Positions 1-8,489 are shown, numbered from the stretch's first letter. The stretch is 47,462 bases of DNA from CAYSCS01 sp964429695 (GCA_964429695.1 CAYSCS010000072.1:1-47462); one strand, 5' to 3'. Notes: generated by a model from the letters alone, not told the origin. Numbers and translations are program-made.

Positions 1-153
1 AAAAATGCCTTTTGGAGTTTCAGCTTGAGGGTAAAACTTCTCGGTTTTTTCATGATGCCTCTATGTTACCAGTTTCTTGGGGAAAGAGAGGCTTTTTTAT
101 AAGATGAAAAAATATCACCCCATAAGCAAATATTCGGGGAAGAAGGCTTCTTT

Positions 154-220
154 GTTGCCTCATGAGAAAATCTATTGAAAGCACATTCATTGCCTCACGG
201 AAGAATCTACACGAAAATTT
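154..220 (+). repeat. left terminal repeat, two tandem units
   Basis: Unit 1 starts at 154 and unit 2 at 189. Both carry TTGCCTCA followed by AAAATCTAT or GAATCTACA, and the second continues into CGAAAAT. The 35-base spacing suggests paired transposase-binding sites. They are inverted relative to the units at 1292-1347. Confidence 0.65.
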
Positions 221-1220
221 GCGCAATTTTTCTTTTCTCTTTGAAGCCGCCACAACTTCTCCCAAAGTTTCTCTATCTCCTGCTTTAGTTTAACCACATT
301 GAGCTTCTTAGAAATCTTCTCTAGTTTCCCTTTCTCTTCCTGACTTAATTCGTTCGCTTCTCCCAACCGCTGATAAGAGGTTTTAGACTCATCATATCTC
401 AGATAACCAATTAGGCCTCTGAGCACCGTGTAGTTCTTTTGCTCCACATAGAAGCTATCGTTTCTCTTATAAGGCTGGCTGCGGGTGAAGCTCAGTTTGT
501 TTTCCTCGAAGTAACGGATAAGATTTATCTGAGTATCTCCCCAAAAACTTAAAAGGCAGTCACTCTCTTATTTTTTCCAGAACCAGAAAAGTTCAAACCT
601 GCACCCTGTTGCGGACCGGTTCAGCTTCACTCCAACCTGAGGCGACATCGGTAGCGTTAAGACTGTAGAGAAAGTCTCCCTGAGCATTCCCCCGTCATGA
701 CTGACCAAGTCCATCTCCATAAAGCCAAGTAGACTCTTATCCCATTCAGAAAAAGTTCTCACAGCTACTTGACTTTTAAGCAGCGTTCCTAGCTTGGTCC
801 TGGCTCCGGGCTTAAGCTGAAATTTCTTCCTCTCCGTCTTTAAAAGCCGATCCAGCGTGGCTGCCGAAACTTGCAGCAGCTTTTCCCTGATTGCTTTTTT
901 CCCCCTCAGCTCACCCTACGCCTCAAGCTTCGGCACCCACCGCTTCCCCCAACTATAATCCAGAAGCTGCCATAACCAGACCAGCGCCTTCAGCCTTATC
1001 TTCCTTATTTCGCCAATAAAAATCACCCTCTCCCTTTCAGAATTACCAAAACAACCTCCAGGCTATAGTTGCCTAATAGCCAGCTGGGATAACTTCGGTT
1101 ATAGTCAGTAATAGCTATAAGTTCCTTTCTCAGCTTTCTCTTACCTTTCTTAGAAGAGTTTTTATAGCTTGAGGCTAGCTTTTTCAAAATGGCTCTCTTA
1201 ACCTTCATTTCTAACCTCAT
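187..1220 (-). pseudogene. transposase (integrase-like DDE family), internally deleted and frameshifted
   Basis: Reading leftward, the fragments keep the order of one transposase. The N-terminus at 1220-1023 has a Lys-rich helix and an ITDYNRSYPSWLLG segment. A middle part around 990-780 contains REKLLQVSAATLDRLL, then ERKKFQLKPG. The start of the catalytic domain at about 770-690 has RTFSEWD and EMDLVSHDGG, which includes the first catalytic Asp. The C-terminus at about 540-187 has FTRSQPYKRNDSF, VEQKNYTVLRGLIGYLRYD and LNVVKLKQEIEKLWEKL. The part expected between the first Asp and the C-terminus is missing, and the reading frame changes several times. Family membership rests on these remembered signature segments. 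The gene is clearly nonfunctional, and the C-terminal reading runs into the left terminal repeat. Confidence 0.75.
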
Positions 1221-1285
1221 TTACTTGCCTCTTAGCTAATTTCATCTTGAAATTAAATCGCTCTTCCCGCCAGAAGGCAAAATAA

Positions 1286-1347
1286 TTTCGCATAGATTTT
1301 CTCGTGAGGCAACGAATCATTTTCGTCGAGATTTTAAGTGAGGCAAT
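1286..1347 (-). repeat. right terminal repeat, two tandem units
   Basis: On the minus strand, units start at 1347 (TTGCCTCACTTAAAATCT) and 1313 (TTGCCTCACGAGAAAATCT), 34 bases apart. The inner unit is the closest match to the left outer unit at 154-175. Confidence 0.65.
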
Positions 1348-1824
1348 TCATCATATTGTTTCCCATGGTATTTTCTCCATATAATTCTTTTTTTAAATTT
1401 TCTTAAAATTCCTCAATCACAGTATTCAAGGGGCTTGCTTCTTTCATTTTTGCCTCTTTCGTAAAACTTTCACACCTTTGCATATTTATTTATAGATAAT
1501 AAATCGGAAAAGATTTACCTTCTTTCTCTTTCTCGCTGAGGAAGGCTTTTTTTTAAGGATGGTAATCCAGTCTGTTCGGATAAAAAAAGAGGGTATTTAT
1601 CTTTGGAGTATTCGTGTGCTTGGAATCTTGCTCAGCCTAAAAGGGATATTTTCTAGAGCTATACTGAATTGGCTATCAAAATCTACAATATCAAATTTTA
1701 TCTTCCAGTTAATCCTTATCTTAGTATTCGGTTTTAAGAAGAAGTGAAGAAAGAATCAATTGTTGCTTATAGCTTCAGAAGACAACGCCTTGCCTTGGAT
1801 AAGAAAATCAAAAAGAAGCTAGAA
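1348..1824. other. intergenic region, no supported gene
   Basis: This AT-rich stretch contains one 62-codon plus-strand frame at 1559-1747 that follows an AAGGATG, with a further open frame to about 1840. The translation is hydrophobic and I recognise no family in it, so I do not call it a gene. No convincing tRNA or terminator was seen. Confidence 0.4.
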
Positions 1825-2388
1825 TCATTTATTTTCATTTAGGATAAAAACCTCTGGGACTGAATACCCAGAAGACTTTAAGAGCCTTAAAAGTTCGTTT
1901 CTCTTCGCTGTGAATTCACCTGAAAAAATCTCTTTGCAACTCATGATGTTCACACTCTCTTCTGAGAGCTTGACCGCAAAAGCCAAACAAGTCAGTTCTC
2001 CACATTTTCTACAGTTTGTACCGGGGAGTAGCTTGTAAATATCAAGAGAACTCAGTTTATGTCTTCTTTCATAGATAGGCTTTATCGAAGCTCTGTTTTC
2101 ATAAGAATAATTAATCCTCTCTTTCAACCACTCTACAATCTTCTTTGCATCTTCCTCATCCAGAACTTTCCCCGCCGCAATCTTATCTGCATGGAGGGTG
2201 ATGAGCCTCCCTTCTTTTTTAAGGGTCAGGGTTTTTCCTTCGTGATTATAAATTGCACCTTCTAAAATAGAATTTAAATAGGGAAAGACTTCAGAAATAT
2301 CTTTTTCGAAGTAGGCTATGAACCTTATTTTTTCAGGGTCCGCAAGGCAGGGAAGAATCTCTCTTATTTCTATACTCTCTAAATACAT
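1825..2388 (-). CDS. 4Fe-4S domain protein, corrinoid/ACS-type Cys motif
   Basis: The product is 187 residues. The C-terminal third has four cysteines, Cys126-x2-Cys129-x4-Cys134-x16-Cys151, in the context LLPGTNCRKCGELTCLAFA. This matches the [4Fe-4S] domain (PF04060 type) found in the acetyl-CoA synthase corrinoid protein and in electron-transfer subunits. The N-terminal 100 residues have no recognisable domain and no signal peptide, so it is probably cytoplasmic. It is the last gene of a leftward set below the Mut7-C gene, separated by about 155 bases. The cluster motif is seen directly. A role in electron transfer or corrinoid chemistry is only inferred, and no Wood-Ljungdahl genes lie in this window. 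Confidence 0.75.
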   Translation of the reverse strand: MYLESIEIREILPCLADPEKIRFIAYFEKDISEVFPYLNSILEGAIYNHEGKTLTLKKEGRLITLHADKIAAGKVLDEEDAKKIVEWLKERINYSYENRASIKPIYERRHKLSSLDIYKLLPGTNCRKCGELTCLAFAVKLSEESVNIMSCKEIFSGEFTAKRNELLRLLKSSGYSVPEVFILNENK

Positions 2389-2543
2389 CTTCTTTTTACC
2401 TTTTCTTTTTCCACCCTCAAATCATGATTTTTATTTGAACTATTTTCTATTTCTCTTTTTAATCATTCTTAGGCCAAAATAAAAACTTATTCTTTTTTCT
2501 TACTTTCCTCAAATATTCAATCCAGAGCCCTTTGCTGAGAATA

Positions 2544-3029
2544 TCAATCTTCTTTTTCATTCTTCAATTCATTCCTCTCCCTGAAGAGCTCCTCTATTTT
2601 TATTTCCATATCTCTGAAGTGAGTCCCCTGCCAGAAAACCTTCCCGCACTGGGGACAGATGGCAAAAGAACGGGCACTTTCATAAACAAAAGGACTGACA
2701 AGATTTCTGGCTCTTTTCTTGGGAAGAGACTTCAACCTTTGGTTACAATGAATGCAACGAGTATTTGGCTGAACCTTTTTCCAGAGGTTGAGTTCATTAA
2801 GAACCTGGAGAAGCTGCGAGTCCCAGTTTGAGTTGCGGATGAAAAGGCTGGGGAGATTTCGCGATTTCTGGAGCAGATTAACATCTCTAGTGAGAAGCAC
2901 ACGCCTTTCCTTCTGAGCCAAGGCAAGAAGCTCAGAATCTTCTATTTTTCTGAAGTAAAGTGTATCGAAACCAAGAATTTTAAGCCATTTTGCCAGCTTT
3001 CCCAGCATGCAATCTACGACAAACTTCAT
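2544..3029 (-). CDS. Mut7-C RNase domain protein with zinc ribbon
   Basis: The product is 161 residues if the ATG at 3029 is used; a TTG directly before it would add one residue. The N-terminal half, MKFVVDCMLGKLAKWLKILG then LLTRD, matches the PIN-like fold of the Mut7-C domain (PF01927) and carries its conserved acidic residues. The C-terminal half has two CxxC pairs, CIHC near residue 93 and CPQC near residue 127, that should form a zinc ribbon. The length and domain order are usual for stand-alone bacterial members, which are predicted ribonucleases of unknown target. It starts 11 bases after the stop of the upstream transporter gene, so the two are probably cotranscribed. The domain call is confident; the substrate is unknown. 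Confidence 0.85.
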   Translation of the reverse strand: MKFVVDCMLGKLAKWLKILGFDTLYFRKIEDSELLALAQKERRVLLTRDVNLLQKSRNLPSLFIRNSNWDSQLLQVLNELNLWKKVQPNTRCIHCNQRLKSLPKKRARNLVSPFVYESARSFAICPQCGKVFWQGTHFRDMEIKIEELFRERNELKNEKED

Positions 3030-3040
3030 CAAAATGATTT

Positions 3041-3754
3041 TTAAAGTCCGAGGAACCTGACTCCAAGTCCCGAGAGGAAAATCATAGCGCCTGCCATGAT
3101 GTGAACGTATCTTTCTGCTTTGCCAAGGTTGATTAAACCTATCCCCCAGGAAGAAATTAGGATTATTGTGAGCATGGTTAAGATAGTCACAACTCCAAAT
3201 GCCGTAGTAACCATGATCAATCCCGCCGTATTATGCTTTGAAGCTGGATACATGACGAGGGGAATGAGTGGTTCGCAAGGCCCGAAAACAAAGATTGTGA
3301 AAAGGACCCAGGGTGTAATACTCTTTTTTTCTTCCTGAAGATGAAAATGCAAATGCTCATCCTGATGGGTATGGAGATGATCATGCTCCAGACCGTCTAA
3401 GTGAAGATGAAGGTGTTTATGAGGCTTGTTTCTTATGGCATGCCGCAAACCCCAAACAAAATAGGTAAAGCCAAACCCGATTAAAAGCCAGGACGCAGCT
3501 TGACCGCGAAAAGACTCCAAATCTTCAAGCCTCGAAACTGCTATCCCAAGGGCAATTCCTACGAAACCAAGAACAACCGAGCTCATCACGTGCCCCAGAC
3601 CACAGAAAAAGGAAATAAGAAGTGTCTTGCGAAGTGCCCATCTTCTGGCACGAGCAATGAAGATAAATGGTAGATAGTGGTCTGGCCCAAAAACTGTATG
3701 AATAAATCCGAGAGAGGCTGCGGTGATTACAAGGAGTTTAATTCCTCTTTCCAT
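3041..3754 (-). CDS. NicO/UreH-like membrane metal transporter with His-rich loop
   Basis: The product is 237 residues with about six hydrophobic segments. The first membrane segment carries HTVFGPDHYLPF (His19, Asp25, His26), like the H-x(4-5)-DH signature of the NicO/RcnA and UreH/TauE-like metal permeases. Residues about 112-138 form a cytoplasmic or periplasmic loop with roughly a dozen histidines (HKHLHLHLD, HDHLHTHQ), typical of Ni/Co/Zn handling. Database labels for relatives vary between 'sulfite exporter TauE/SafE', 'urease accessory UreH' and 'nickel transporter'. The gene starts only 10 bases after the encoded CCA of tRNA-Ala and has no clear separate promoter, so read-through from the tRNA promoter is likely. 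Metal transport is inferred from the motifs; the ion and direction are not known. Confidence 0.75.
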   Translation of the reverse strand: MERGIKLLVITAASLGFIHTVFGPDHYLPFIFIARARRWALRKTLLISFFCGLGHVMSSVVLGFVGIALGIAVSRLEDLESFRGQAASWLLIGFGFTYFVWGLRHAIRNKPHKHLHLHLDGLEHDHLHTHQDEHLHFHLQEEKKSITPWVLFTIFVFGPCEPLIPLVMYPASKHNTAGLIMVTTAFGVVTILTMLTIILISSWGIGLINLGKAERYVHIMAGAMIFLSGLGVRFLGL

Positions 3755-3764
3755 CCTTTCACTC

Positions 3765-3840
3765 TGGTGGACGGTAGGGGATTTGAACCCCCGACCTCAG
3801 CGTTGCGAACGCCGCGCTCTCCCAGCTGAGCTAACCGCCC
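3765..3840 (-). tRNA. tRNA-Ala(CGC)
   Basis: On the minus strand the gene begins GGGCGGTTAGCTC at 3840. The acceptor stem GGGCGGT pairs with ACCGTCC (3769-3775), with one G-U pair. The D stem is GCTC/GAGC, the anticodon loop is TTCGCAA (anticodon CGC), and the T arm contains GGTTCAAATCC. The discriminator A is followed by an encoded CCA at 3765-3767. Confidence 0.96.
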
Positions 3841-3869
3841 ACCCTTCATATAAGCCCTCTAAAGAGAAA

Positions 3870-3898
3870 AATCTACCATTTTTTCCATCATTTTCCAA
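3870..3898 (-). promoter_or_regulatory. candidate promoter for tRNA-Ala and downstream genes
   Basis: On the minus strand TTGGAA (3893-3898) is followed by 17 bases and TAGATT (3870-3875). The predicted start is about 20-25 bases before the tRNA. This is a sequence match only. Confidence 0.35.
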
Positions 3899-4144
3899 GG
3901 GCTGAATTAAATTTCTTCCTGAATTAAACTCAAAAATCAAAATCAAACGCAGTGCATCTAATCATAAAATGCTTAAGATTTATGAGGAAAAATTTTAAGG
4001 CAAAATTCAATTTACAATCCAGGCTAATATCAAAACATCTCCACATCCGTACCTTTTCTCTCTATCCCTAAATCTGAATAATTGCCTTCTGATTCTCTCT
4101 CTGGATGGGACAAAGTAGTATACCTCACCGCTGAGAACCATTCC

Positions 4145-4382
4145 TTTTTTAGGTTCATCTCTAGATTAGTTGATAAAAATATCAATCTTCGCACGAGTAA
4201 TTGAAAGATAACCTTAAGGAAACGGGAGGAACAAAATCCATTCTATAAGCTAGAAAATGGAAGGAGGAATCTTTGGTAATCCTTTCGATCTTAACCTCCA
4301 AAATTAAAAGAAGATATTTATTTCTTTACCTTTTTCTCCTCTGAGCTTTTACTGACTGATTTAGAGAAGAGCCTAATTTTAT
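4145..4382 (+). repeat. dispersed intergenic repeat, copy A
   Basis: This copy aligns end to end with 20994-21232. Shared blocks include TTGATAAAAAT at 4170, CGAG-AATT-AAAGATA near 4194, GAGGAAAC/AAGGAAAC near 4217, ATCTTAACC then CAAAATTAAAAGAAG near 4288-4313, and GAAGAGCC at 4366-4373. Its ends are shared with 45264-45367. A hairpin pairs CTTTCGAT (4282-4289) with ATTAAAAG (4303-4310), with one mismatch and one wobble. It lies between tRNA-Ala and folD. The rest of 3900-4437 shows no gene. Confidence 0.65.
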
Positions 4383-4437
4383 TGATTTTATTTTTAATTC
4401 AAGTTTATTAAAAGAAGGGTAGGCTTTGCTCGAAAGC

Positions 4438-5370
4438 TCACAAAAGCCCCAATCTGTACTTTAGGGAATTTAGGGTGTTTCTCATCAACATGGCAATCGT
4501 CATGGGTCCTACACCCCCTGGCACAGGAGTAATCCAGCCTGCAATCTCTTTCACTGCCTCAAAATCAACATCCCCCTTCAATATCGGCACCTTCTTACCT
4601 GTCTTCTCACTAATCTTCTCGCCCACCCTATTTACTCCCACATCTATGACACAAGCACCCGGTTTAATCCATTCAGGCTTGACAAGGTTGGGAACCCCAG
4701 CAGCCACGATCAAAATATCAGCCCTCTTGCAGTGGGCGGCAAGGTCTTTAGTTGCGCTGTGGGCGACTGTCACCGTGGCATTGGCTGCCAACTCTTTCTG
4801 CATGAGCATAATCGCCACAGGTTTCCCGACGATGTTAGAGCGCCCTACGACCACAACTTCCGCACCCTCAGTCTTAACCCCGGAACGAAGAATTAGCTCT
4901 CTGATTCCCGCGGGAGTACAGGGTGGAAACTTCACCGCAGAACCCCCGATTACCAAGCGTCCCATATTGAGTGGATGAAAGCCGTCGACATCCTTATCGG
5001 GGTCGAGTGAGCAGAGAATCCTTTTTTCATTAATATGAGCGGGGAGGGGAAGCTGGACAAGAATTCCATGAATTGTCTCATCTTTGTTATATTTTTCAAT
5101 TGTAGCCAAAAGCTTATCTTCGGAAATTTTCTCTGGAAAGTTTTCCTGGATTTCCCTATATCCGAGGCTCTGCGCAGTCTTTATCTTTGCAGTAACATAG
5201 GAGACCGAAGCAGGATTTTCTCCAACGAGAATAGTCACAAGACCTGGCACAACTCCATATTTTTCTTTTATTCTCTCTGTTTCGTCTCGGATTTCATTCA
5301 GAATTTCTTCTCTTATTCTTGTGCCCTCGATGATTATTGCGCCCATCTCTTTCAACTCAACCTTTAACAT
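4438..5370 (-). CDS. folD: methylenetetrahydrofolate dehydrogenase/cyclohydrolase FolD
   Basis: This is a bifunctional cytoplasmic enzyme of one-carbon metabolism. It oxidises 5,10-methylene-THF with NAD(P)+ and hydrolyses methenyl-THF to 10-formyl-THF. The 310-residue length is close to the usual 285-300, with a short N-terminal extension. Signatures are VGENPASVSYVTAK, with the conserved Tyr58 and catalytic Lys62, then HGILVQLPLP, KDVDGFHPLN, PCTPAGI, the nucleotide-binding VVVGRSNIVGKP, and the C-terminal TPVPGGVGPMT. The first ATG follows an AGGAGAGG about 19 bases upstream. A second ATG eight codons later gives a family-typical N-terminus and could be the real start. The gene is monocistronic here. 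Confidence 0.97.
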   Translation of the reverse strand: MLKVELKEMGAIIIEGTRIREEILNEIRDETERIKEKYGVVPGLVTILVGENPASVSYVTAKIKTAQSLGYREIQENFPEKISEDKLLATIEKYNKDETIHGILVQLPLPAHINEKRILCSLDPDKDVDGFHPLNMGRLVIGGSAVKFPPCTPAGIRELILRSGVKTEGAEVVVVGRSNIVGKPVAIMLMQKELAANATVTVAHSATKDLAAHCKRADILIVAAGVPNLVKPEWIKPGACVIDVGVNRVGEKISEKTGKKVPILKGDVDFEAVKEIAGWITPVPGGVGPMTIAMLMRNTLNSLKYRLGLL

Positions 5371-5545
5371 AAAAAACCAATCTTTTTAACCTCTCCTTAA
5401 TTAATCTTCAGCTAAGTGAATCTTCTACCATAATTGCGCAAAGTTTGCAAAAATTTTATTCGAACTAAAAAATCCTCATTGTTTTTCCTTCCTGACCTTA
5501 TCAAATCTTGAGCCGGGTAAAAGGCTTATAAATTTTTTTGTTAAC

Positions 5546-5575
5546 TTGCAACTGGAAAGATAATTTAACTATCAT
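5546..5575 (+). promoter_or_regulatory. candidate promoter for the proline iminopeptidase gene
   Basis: TTGCAA (5546-5551), an 18-base spacer and TATCAT (5570-5575) lie about 45 bases before the TTG start. This is a moderate match to a sigma-70 promoter. Confidence 0.3.
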
Positions 5576-5619
5576 AATTAAATTGAGCTAAGTTTTAAGT
5601 TTAATGAAAGGAGTGAAAC

Positions 5620-6630
5620 TTGAGAAAAAATTACCTTATTTTAATCCTAATTCCTTTGCTTTTAAGTGCTTGCCAAAAAAAAGAACGAACTGAAATAGAC
5701 CTTTGGCCTGAGCTTGAACCATATGAGACAGGTTATCTCAAGGTTTCTGACCTTCATGAAATCTACTACCAACTCGGAGGGAATCCACAGGGAAAACCAG
5801 TGATGGTCCTCCATGGTGGCCCGGGGGGAGGTTGTCATCCAGAGATGTTTCGCTTCTTCAATCCGGGTAAATTCCACATCATCCTCCATGACCAGCGCGG
5901 CGCAGGAAAGAGTAAACCCTATGCTGAAATAAGAGAAAACACGACCCAGCGTCTTGTTGAGGACATAGAGAAATTGAGAAAACACCTGAAATTAGAGAAA
6001 GTCTTGCTCTTCGGCGGTTCCTGGGGCTCAACCCTGGCGCTAGCTTATGCTGAGACATACCCTGAAAATGTAAGCGGGATGATTCTACGAGGAGTGTTCA
6101 CCGCCACTAAAGAGGAAATAGACCATTTCTACCATGGAGGAGCAGCCCATTTTTTTCCCGAAACTTATCACCAACTAATTGAGTTAATAAACAAACCTGA
6201 AGAATGGAACTACCCTCAACAATTGCTCGAAAAACTTCTGGACCCTAACCCCGAGATTAGAAATAAATACGCGCTAGCCTGGGCAAGATATGAAATCAAG
6301 ATGTCATTTCTCGAAATTCCAGAACAAGCTTTAGAAGAAATTATATCAAGCTTCAATCCCTACGATTTTGCTCTCTTAGAAAACTACTACATGTCCCATA
6401 ATTGCTTCCTCGAAGATGAACAGCTTCTGAAGAATGCTGATAAGCTAAGGGATATTCCTGTAGCCCTCGTCAGCGGTCGCTACGACGTAATCTCTCCTCC
6501 AGTAAATGCCTACCGACTTCATAAGAAGCTGCCCAATTCAAAGATGTTCATCATCGAGAGAGCAGGGCATACGGCAAACGCAGAACCCTTGAGATCAGCT
6601 CTGGTTAAAGTGATGAGGTTATTTGAATAG
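5620..6630 (+). CDS. proline iminopeptidase-like S33 lipoprotein
   Basis: This 336-residue alpha/beta-hydrolase belongs to the S33 prolyl aminopeptidase family, which removes N-terminal proline from peptides. Visible features are the oxyanion motif HGGPGG (65-70), DQRGAGKS (91-98), the nucleophile elbow GGSWGS with Ser134, then GRYDVISPP for the acid and ERAGHTANAE for the histidine. Unlike the usual cytoplasmic enzyme it begins with a lipoprotein signal, IPLLLSAC with Cys18, so it is predicted to be anchored in the envelope. The start is TTG, fixed by the AAAGGAG at 5607-5613 and by the signal peptide. It ends in TAG. It stands alone between folD and the GNAT operon. The exact substrate is inferred. 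Confidence 0.88.
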   Translation: MRKNYLILILIPLLLSACQKKERTEIDLWPELEPYETGYLKVSDLHEIYYQLGGNPQGKPVMVLHGGPGGGCHPEMFRFFNPGKFHIILHDQRGAGKSKPYAEIRENTTQRLVEDIEKLRKHLKLEKVLLFGGSWGSTLALAYAETYPENVSGMILRGVFTATKEEIDHFYHGGAAHFFPETYHQLIELINKPEEWNYPQQLLEKLLDPNPEIRNKYALAWARYEIKMSFLEIPEQALEEIISSFNPYDFALLENYYMSHNCFLEDEQLLKNADKLRDIPVALVSGRYDVISPPVNAYRLHKKLPNSKMFIIERAGHTANAEPLRSALVKVMRLFE

Positions 6631-7086
6631 ACTCCCATCTTCCACTCTCAAGGTGGAATATAAAGCCTGATGGGGTCTTAATGCTCAACTAATCGCTACA
6701 AGAAATCTTTAGTTTCATTAAGGAAATAATTTCCCTGAAATCAAACCTTCAGCGCAATTTAGTTCAACTTAATCCCATTCAAGGGAAAGAAACACACCTT
6801 CCAATCGTTACTTCTATTTTCCTCCTCCCTTTTACCCTCAGCCCTTAAAAAGGTTAAATTCGCCTCCTCCCTACCTTGACCTCTCTATCTTCCAAAAGGA
6901 GAGAAAATCAAGGGAAAAATTTTAATCCCTGAAGCTAAAGAGCTACCTCAAGACGAAAAATCATTTTCCCTGTTGACAGCTACCCTTCATAATTGATAGA
7001 TTCAGAATGAAAGTCAGAAATTTAAAAACTCAATTAAGAGTTTTCACCGCCATTTTCGAAATCAGAGTTGAAGAAGGTAGCAAGCG
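6631..7086. promoter_or_regulatory. intergenic region with a promoter for the GNAT operon
   Basis: No gene was found in this 456-base stretch. TTGACA (6973-6978), an 18-base spacer and TAGATT (6997-7002) form a good sigma-70-like promoter about 85 bases before the GTG start of the acetyltransferase. A short hairpin, TTCCAC/GTGGAA at 6640-6658, follows the previous gene but has no T tract, so I do not call it a terminator. Confidence 0.4.
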
Positions 7087-7758
7087 GTGGAAGAGATTGT
7101 TATCAGGAGATATCATCCCCGTGACAGGGAACAGGTAAGAATTCTTTGCTGCGAAACGGGCTTTCTCGGTAACCCGATTGACGATATTTTCGAAGATAGA
7201 GCTTGGTTTGCGGACCTTAACACAAATTATTATTTACAGTATGAGCCTCGCTCATGTTTTGTGGCCGAGAAAAATGGAAGTATTCTAGGATATGTGCTCT
7301 GCAGCCGTCATCCTCTCAGGTTTGCTTTAATTTTCTACCTCTTTATAGCTTTTCCCCTCTTCACAAAGGCACTCTTCAAGTGTCTCACTCGCCGCTATTC
7401 AGCGAAGAGCAGGAAATTCATTTACAGGCTGATTACAAGAGGAAGCCTTGAACGTCCAAAAAGGCCAAGAGCAACTGCCCATCTTCACCTGAATGTCAAA
7501 GAAGGATTCAGGGGGATGGGACTGGGGAGGAGGCTTGTAGAAACTCTCTTTGATTATCTAGTTAAGGAGGGAGTCAGGGGAATTTACGGAGAGCTGACTT
7601 TTGTTGAAAGCCGCCAAAGCGAGCAGATTTACACCAAACATGGCTTTCTTATCTATGACAAGAGGCCCACCTCAATCTGGGGGAAACTAGAAAGAAAAAC
7701 ATATCTCATGTGCATCAAGATGGACTTAAGAAATTGGGCAAAAAGGAAAGAAAAGTAA
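7087..7758 (+). CDS. GNAT family N-acetyltransferase
   Basis: The product is 223 residues. The acetyl-CoA site is visible as HLHLNVKEGFRGMGLGRRLVETLFDYL, where the R/Q-x-x-G-x-G/A signature is RGMGLG near residue 147. IRRYHPRDREQVRILCCETGF at the N-terminus is the usual first strand and helix. A hydrophobic insertion near residues 75-95 (FALIFYLFIAFPLF) is odd for a GNAT and may be a membrane contact. The GTG start is fixed by an in-frame stop two codons upstream. Its 3' end overlaps the next gene by up to 49 bases, so it heads a three-gene operon with a deacetylase and a glycosyltransferase. The acyl acceptor is unknown; a sugar or lipid is plausible from context. Confidence 0.85.
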   Translation: MEEIVIRRYHPRDREQVRILCCETGFLGNPIDDIFEDRAWFADLNTNYYLQYEPRSCFVAEKNGSILGYVLCSRHPLRFALIFYLFIAFPLFTKALFKCLTRRYSAKSRKFIYRLITRGSLERPKRPRATAHLHLNVKEGFRGMGLGRRLVETLFDYLVKEGVRGIYGELTFVESRQSEQIYTKHGFLIYDKRPTSIWGKLERKTYLMCIKMDLRNWAKRKEK

Positions 7759-8489
7759 AAAAGTTGATAATCGCCATTCATGACGTCAGCCCGGCGTTTT
7801 TCTCTCAGACTAATGAAATCTTAAAGGCCTTGAAAAAACAAGGGATATCAAAAGTGTGTTTGAAGGTGATCCCTGACTACCTCGGAAAATGGAACATCAT
7901 CGCTCATCCCCAATTTGTCACCTGGTTGCATAGAGAGAAAGAAAAAGGTTGTGAAATCATCCAGCATGGTTATAGACACCAGCGTCAGGGAGGGAGAAGA
8001 GGACTTCTCCATTTTTTCAGAGCGAAATTTCTCACCCAGAATCAGGATGAGTTTTCAGAATCAGATTATGTTGAAGCTAAAGAAGCACTCCAAAAGGGAA
8101 AGGAAATTCTCGCCACAGCAGGCTTTGAATGCGAGGGGTTTACTGCGCCTACCTGGTTTCAGAGCAGAGAAACAAAACGGGCAATCATAGACCTTGGTTT
8201 CGCTTACTTTACCCTCCTTTCTGCGATCTTTGATTGCAGGAAAGGAATAAAAACTCATTGTCCTGCCCTGGGAAACATGGGCCTTCAGCCCTCTTTAGAG
8301 CGATTAGTTTCCCTCAGAAATTGGTTTTTAAAGGAAATCACCCTGAAGAACAGGGTCTTAATGAGGATAGTTCTCCATCCCCAGGGAACATATCTTAAAA
8401 AAAAGTTTCCCTCTTTCCTCCGCTCGATTCATGAACTCGCAAGAGAAAGGGAAGTAATAACTTATTCTCAATGGATAAAAGCTTCATGA
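7710..8489 (+). CDS. DUF2334-type polysaccharide deacetylase
   Basis: The product has 259 residues from the ATG at 7710. A TTG at 7764, 18 codons later, would remove the overlap and begin directly at the conserved core, so the start is uncertain. The core has AIHDVSP (metal-binding Asp), EIIQHGYRHQ (metal-binding His pair) and GFTAPTWF, as in the DUF2334 branch of the carbohydrate esterase 4 / NodB fold. Such enzymes remove acetyl groups from sugars. No signal peptide is visible, so it is probably cytoplasmic. It lies between an acetyltransferase and a GT2 with overlaps on both sides, pointing to a shared pathway that builds or edits a glycolipid or glycan. The specific substrate is unknown. 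Confidence 0.82.
   Translation: MHQDGLKKLGKKERKVKKLIIAIHDVSPAFFSQTNEILKALKKQGISKVCLKVIPDYLGKWNIIAHPQFVTWLHREKEKGCEIIQHGYRHQRQGGRRGLLHFFRAKFLTQNQDEFSESDYVEAKEALQKGKEILATAGFECEGFTAPTWFQSRETKRAIIDLGFAYFTLLSAIFDCRKGIKTHCPALGNMGLQPSLERLVSLRNWFLKEITLKNRVLMRIVLHPQGTYLKKKFPSFLRSIHELAREREVITYSQWIKAS

Larger units (their letters stand above)
154..1347. mobile_element. decayed insertion sequence with two-unit terminal inverted repeats
   Basis: A defective transposase on the minus strand lies between inverted repeats. The unit at 154-175 (starting TTGCCTCATGAGAAAATCT at 155) recurs inverted at 1292-1313 with one mismatch in 22 bases. Each end has a second related unit about 34-35 bases away: 189-220 on the left and, inverted, about 1319-1347 on the right. 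All share TTGCCTCA, then AAATCT, then CGAAAAT. I see no clear target-site duplication. The transposase family is the integrase-like DDE type often labelled ISNCY or 'transposase family protein'. The element cannot move by itself. Confidence 0.75.

Noticed and set aside
50..265. 71-codon minus-strand frame
   Set aside because: It runs across the left terminal repeat of the IS and overlaps the transposase C-terminus in another frame.
1559..1747. 62-codon plus-strand frame after AAGGATG
   Set aside because: It is hydrophobic, AT-rich and without recognisable family; the SD is too close to the start codon. It looks like chance coding in AT-rich DNA.
4475..4978. 167-codon plus-strand frame inside folD
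   Set aside because: It is antisense to folD, whose motifs are complete, and has no independent support.
6640..6658. Terminator after the iminopeptidase gene
   Set aside because: The 6-base-pair hairpin is not followed by a T tract.
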